Source of the DNA: Treponema sp.
Lineage (GTDB): Bacteria > Spirochaetota > Spirochaetia > Treponematales > Rectinemataceae
Direction of reading: 5' to 3'
Assembly: GCA_012516755.1 (NCBI GenBank)
Contig: JAAYWE010000007.1
Location: forward strand, 1 to 6,135
Length of the DNA: 6,135 bases
The notes beneath the pieces are model-generated. The model made no database searches. It was not told where the DNA came from and worked only from the letters and a program-made list of their open reading frames with translations. Of this stretch, positions 4,619-6,135 are shown piece after piece. Numbering within the stretch: the first letter of the stretch is position 1; each line of letters begins with the position of its first letter. The position numbers were made by a program, and so were the translations under genes.

Positions 4619-6135
4619 ATGAACAGGGCAAGAGAGAAGACTTTTATTCGTATAGCCGCGATTGTCATGGCATTTACCTTGCCTATGATGATAATCGCTG
4701 CGGAAGATTTGCCTATTCTGACGGGGAAGGTCATTGAAGTCCAGAAATATGGCAACCTTACTATGGATCTCAAACCCAAAGACCTCTACGATGTTGGCTT
4801 CGAGCTTGGGGATATCTTGAATGTCACGGTAGGAGATGTCTCGCTCAAGATTCCTTTTTGTACATCTTATAGCGATGTCGATACGGGCAGCCTTGTGGTG
4901 CGCGATGATCAGAAGAATAACTTGCTAGTTGTCGCAATCAATATGGGCAATTTCGCAACAAAATATAATGTCAAGGCCGGAGATACGCTTTCTTTCTCAC
5001 TGAGTGAAAAGGCTGGTTATCTCTCTGAGTACCTGATTCGGCAACTCAAGCGCACCAATGTTCGATCCGACTACGCGACCGATTCGATTTTTGCCAACTT
5101 CAGGAGCGTTGCAACGACAGGCATAAAGCCTGGCGTAATCTATCGAAGCAGCAATCCAATCAACAATGAGATAGGACGAGCCGCCTATGCAGACGCACTC
5201 TGCAGGGCTGTGGGAATACAAACCGTAATCAATCTATCCGATTCCAAAGAAGACATAGCTAAATACCTCTCTGCTCCCGGAATCAAATCCGATTATTACA
5301 GGTCTCTCTTAGATTCGGGAAAGGTCGTTGCGCTCAACATGGGAGTGGATATCCTTGGTGCGGATTTTGCCGCAAAATTCGCCGAAGGAATTCGCTTTAT
5401 AATCGCCAATGATGGGCCTTATCTAATTCATTGCACCGAAGGTAAAGATCGAGCCGGCTTTGTCAGTGCTGTCCTAGAAGCATTGATGGGTGCGGATCTA
5501 CAGGAAATCGTCGCCGACTATATGAAGAGCTATGAGAATTACTACGGTGTAAAAGTGGGCAGCGATCAATATGATGCAATTGCAAAGAGCAATATTGTCG
5601 CCTCATTGACCACTGCGATGTGCGGACTTACTAAGGACATCGATATATCCGGCATCAATCTTTCCAAATTTGCGGAATGGTATCTTTTGAGCATAGGACT
5701 CAAACAAGGCGAGATAAATGAACTCAAGGCAAAGCTCTCTGCCGAGCCTATGGTCAAAGAGCCTTGGGTCAAAGGCAAGGTCACACAGATCGAGAAATAT
5801 GGGCACGCCCTCGCCGATATCACCATACAGGATTTCAATAACCTTGGTTTTGCGTTTGGCGATCTTGTTACGGTTATCTTCGACAATGGTTTTGTGCTCG
5901 AGGCGCCGTATCTCGATGGCTATTATGTAAATGCCGGCGATCCGCTCGTGCGTGCCTATCCGGGCCATACAAATATCGGTATATGCATCAACTATGGAAA
6001 ACTGAACGAAGTGGCTCAAGTAAAAGTAGGCAGTGGCTTTATCATCATGCTGAGCAATCCAGGAGCCTATCGAACGCAATATGAAATTCGCAAGCTGGTG
6101 CGCTCCAACAAAAGAGAAGATTATGCTTCCGATGA
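4619..6135 (+). CDS. Exported tyrosine phosphatase with duplicated SAM_HAT C-terminal-like/phosphatase unit (3' partial)
   Basis: At least 505 residues, open at the right edge. GGAGG (4608-4612) six bases upstream fixes the start. Residues 1-28 form a signal peptide: basic start, hydrophobic core about 12-27, likely cleavage near Ala27-Ala28, no lipobox Cys. Residues 36-128 resemble the C-terminal beta-barrel domain of SAM hydroxide adenosyltransferases (KYGNL, TSYSDVDTG, INMGNFA, VKAGD), without that family's catalytic N-terminal domain. Residues about 145-375 are a tyrosine phosphatase of the 'Tyr_phosphatase3' kind: IYRSS (174-178), VINLSDSKED (203-212) where relatives have IDLR, and the P-loop HCTEGKDRAG with Cys272 and Arg278 intact. 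At Gly386 the unit restarts: residues 386-505 repeat 36-155 with a net offset of 350. The second phosphatase domain, if present, lies beyond the window. It probably removes phosphate from proteins or small phosphoesters outside the cytoplasm; the substrate is unknown. Confidence 0.87.
   Translation, partial: MNRAREKTFIRIAAIVMAFTLPMMIIAAEDLPILTGKVIEVQKYGNLTMDLKPKDLYDVGFELGDILNVTVGDVSLKIPFCTSYSDVDTGSLVVRDDQKNNLLVVAINMGNFATKYNVKAGDTLSFSLSEKAGYLSEYLIRQLKRTNVRSDYATDSIFANFRSVATTGIKPGVIYRSSNPINNEIGRAAYADALCRAVGIQTVINLSDSKEDIAKYLSAPGIKSDYYRSLLDSGKVVALNMGVDILGADFAAKFAEGIRFIIANDGPYLIHCTEGKDRAGFVSAVLEALMGADLQEIVADYMKSYENYYGVKVGSDQYDAIAKSNIVASLTTAMCGLTKDIDISGINLSKFAEWYLLSIGLKQGEINELKAKLSAEPMVKEPWVKGKVTQIEKYGHALADITIQDFNNLGFAFGDLVTVIFDNGFVLEAPYLDGYYVNAGDPLVRAYPGHTNIGICINYGKLNEVAQVKVGSGFIIMLSNPGAYRTQYEIRKLVRSNKREDYASD
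4724..5002 (+). repeat. Coding repeat unit 1: SAM_HAT C-terminal-like domain
   Basis: Encodes residues 36-128 of the exported phosphatase, from GKVIEVQKYG to the end of the strand after VKAGD. It aligns end to end with the later copy starting at 5774. The two copies are clearly homologous in protein but diverged in DNA, so this is an old internal duplication. Confidence 0.75.
5774..6135 (+). repeat. Coding repeat unit 2: second SAM_HAT C-terminal-like domain and start of second phosphatase
   Basis: Encodes residues 386-505. GKVTQIEKYG mirrors GKVIEVQKYG of unit 1; GFAFGDLVTV mirrors GFELGDILNV; INYGKL mirrors INMGNF; IRKLVRSNKREDYASD mirrors IRQLKRTNVRSDYATD. Several family marks are weaker here (GNL is GHA, YSDV is YYVN), so this domain has diverged more from the ancestral form than unit 1. 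Confidence 0.75.

Noticed and set aside
5603..6079. Minus-strand open frame of 158 codons inside the phosphatase gene
   Set aside because: It is antisense to a clear phosphatase/repeat coding frame, resembles no known family, and has no sensible context.
1..6135. CRISPR arrays, tRNA or rRNA genes, insertion sequences, riboswitches
   Set aside because: No repeat-spacer pattern, transposase, terminal inverted repeats or recognisable structured RNA was seen; coding sequence fills nearly all of the window.

Overview
The window carries six protein-coding genes and almost no spare DNA. Base composition is moderate (mid-40s % GC by eye) with frequent ATA isoleucine codons. The flavoprotein resembles clostridial NADH:rubredoxin oxidoreductase, and there is a secreted tyrosine phosphatase with an adenosyltransferase-type C-terminal domain. 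Together these suggest an anaerobic or microaerophilic bacterium, perhaps a Firmicute or spirochaete. No rRNA, tRNA or other strong taxonomic marker is present, so this is only a leaning.

Left block, plus strand (1-3300): an aldehyde dehydrogenase cut by the left edge, then two adjacent type II 3-dehydroquinate dehydratase (AroQ) paralogues, then a xylose-isomerase-like TIM-barrel protein. All run the same way with short gaps and probably form one metabolic cluster. The first AroQ keeps every catalytic residue I can map. The second has Phe in place of the catalytic His and Ser in place of the substrate-contacting Asp. The TIM-barrel protein appears to have lost three of the four usual metal ligands. 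An active enzyme followed by two probably altered or inactive family members is the most unusual feature here. The set resembles parts of quinate/shikimate or cyclic-polyol catabolism but matches no pathway I can name.

Middle (3304-4431, minus strand): a stand-alone FAD/NADH oxidoreductase of the rubredoxin reductase/NirB type. It converges on the left block with only 3 bp between the stop codons.

Right block (4432-6135): a 187-bp divergent intergenic region with a plausible promoter for each side, then a large exported protein open to the right edge. That protein has a signal peptide, a domain like the C-terminal domain of SAM hydroxide adenosyltransferases, a tyrosine phosphatase domain with an intact CX5R loop, and then the start of a second copy of the same two-domain unit exactly 350 residues later.
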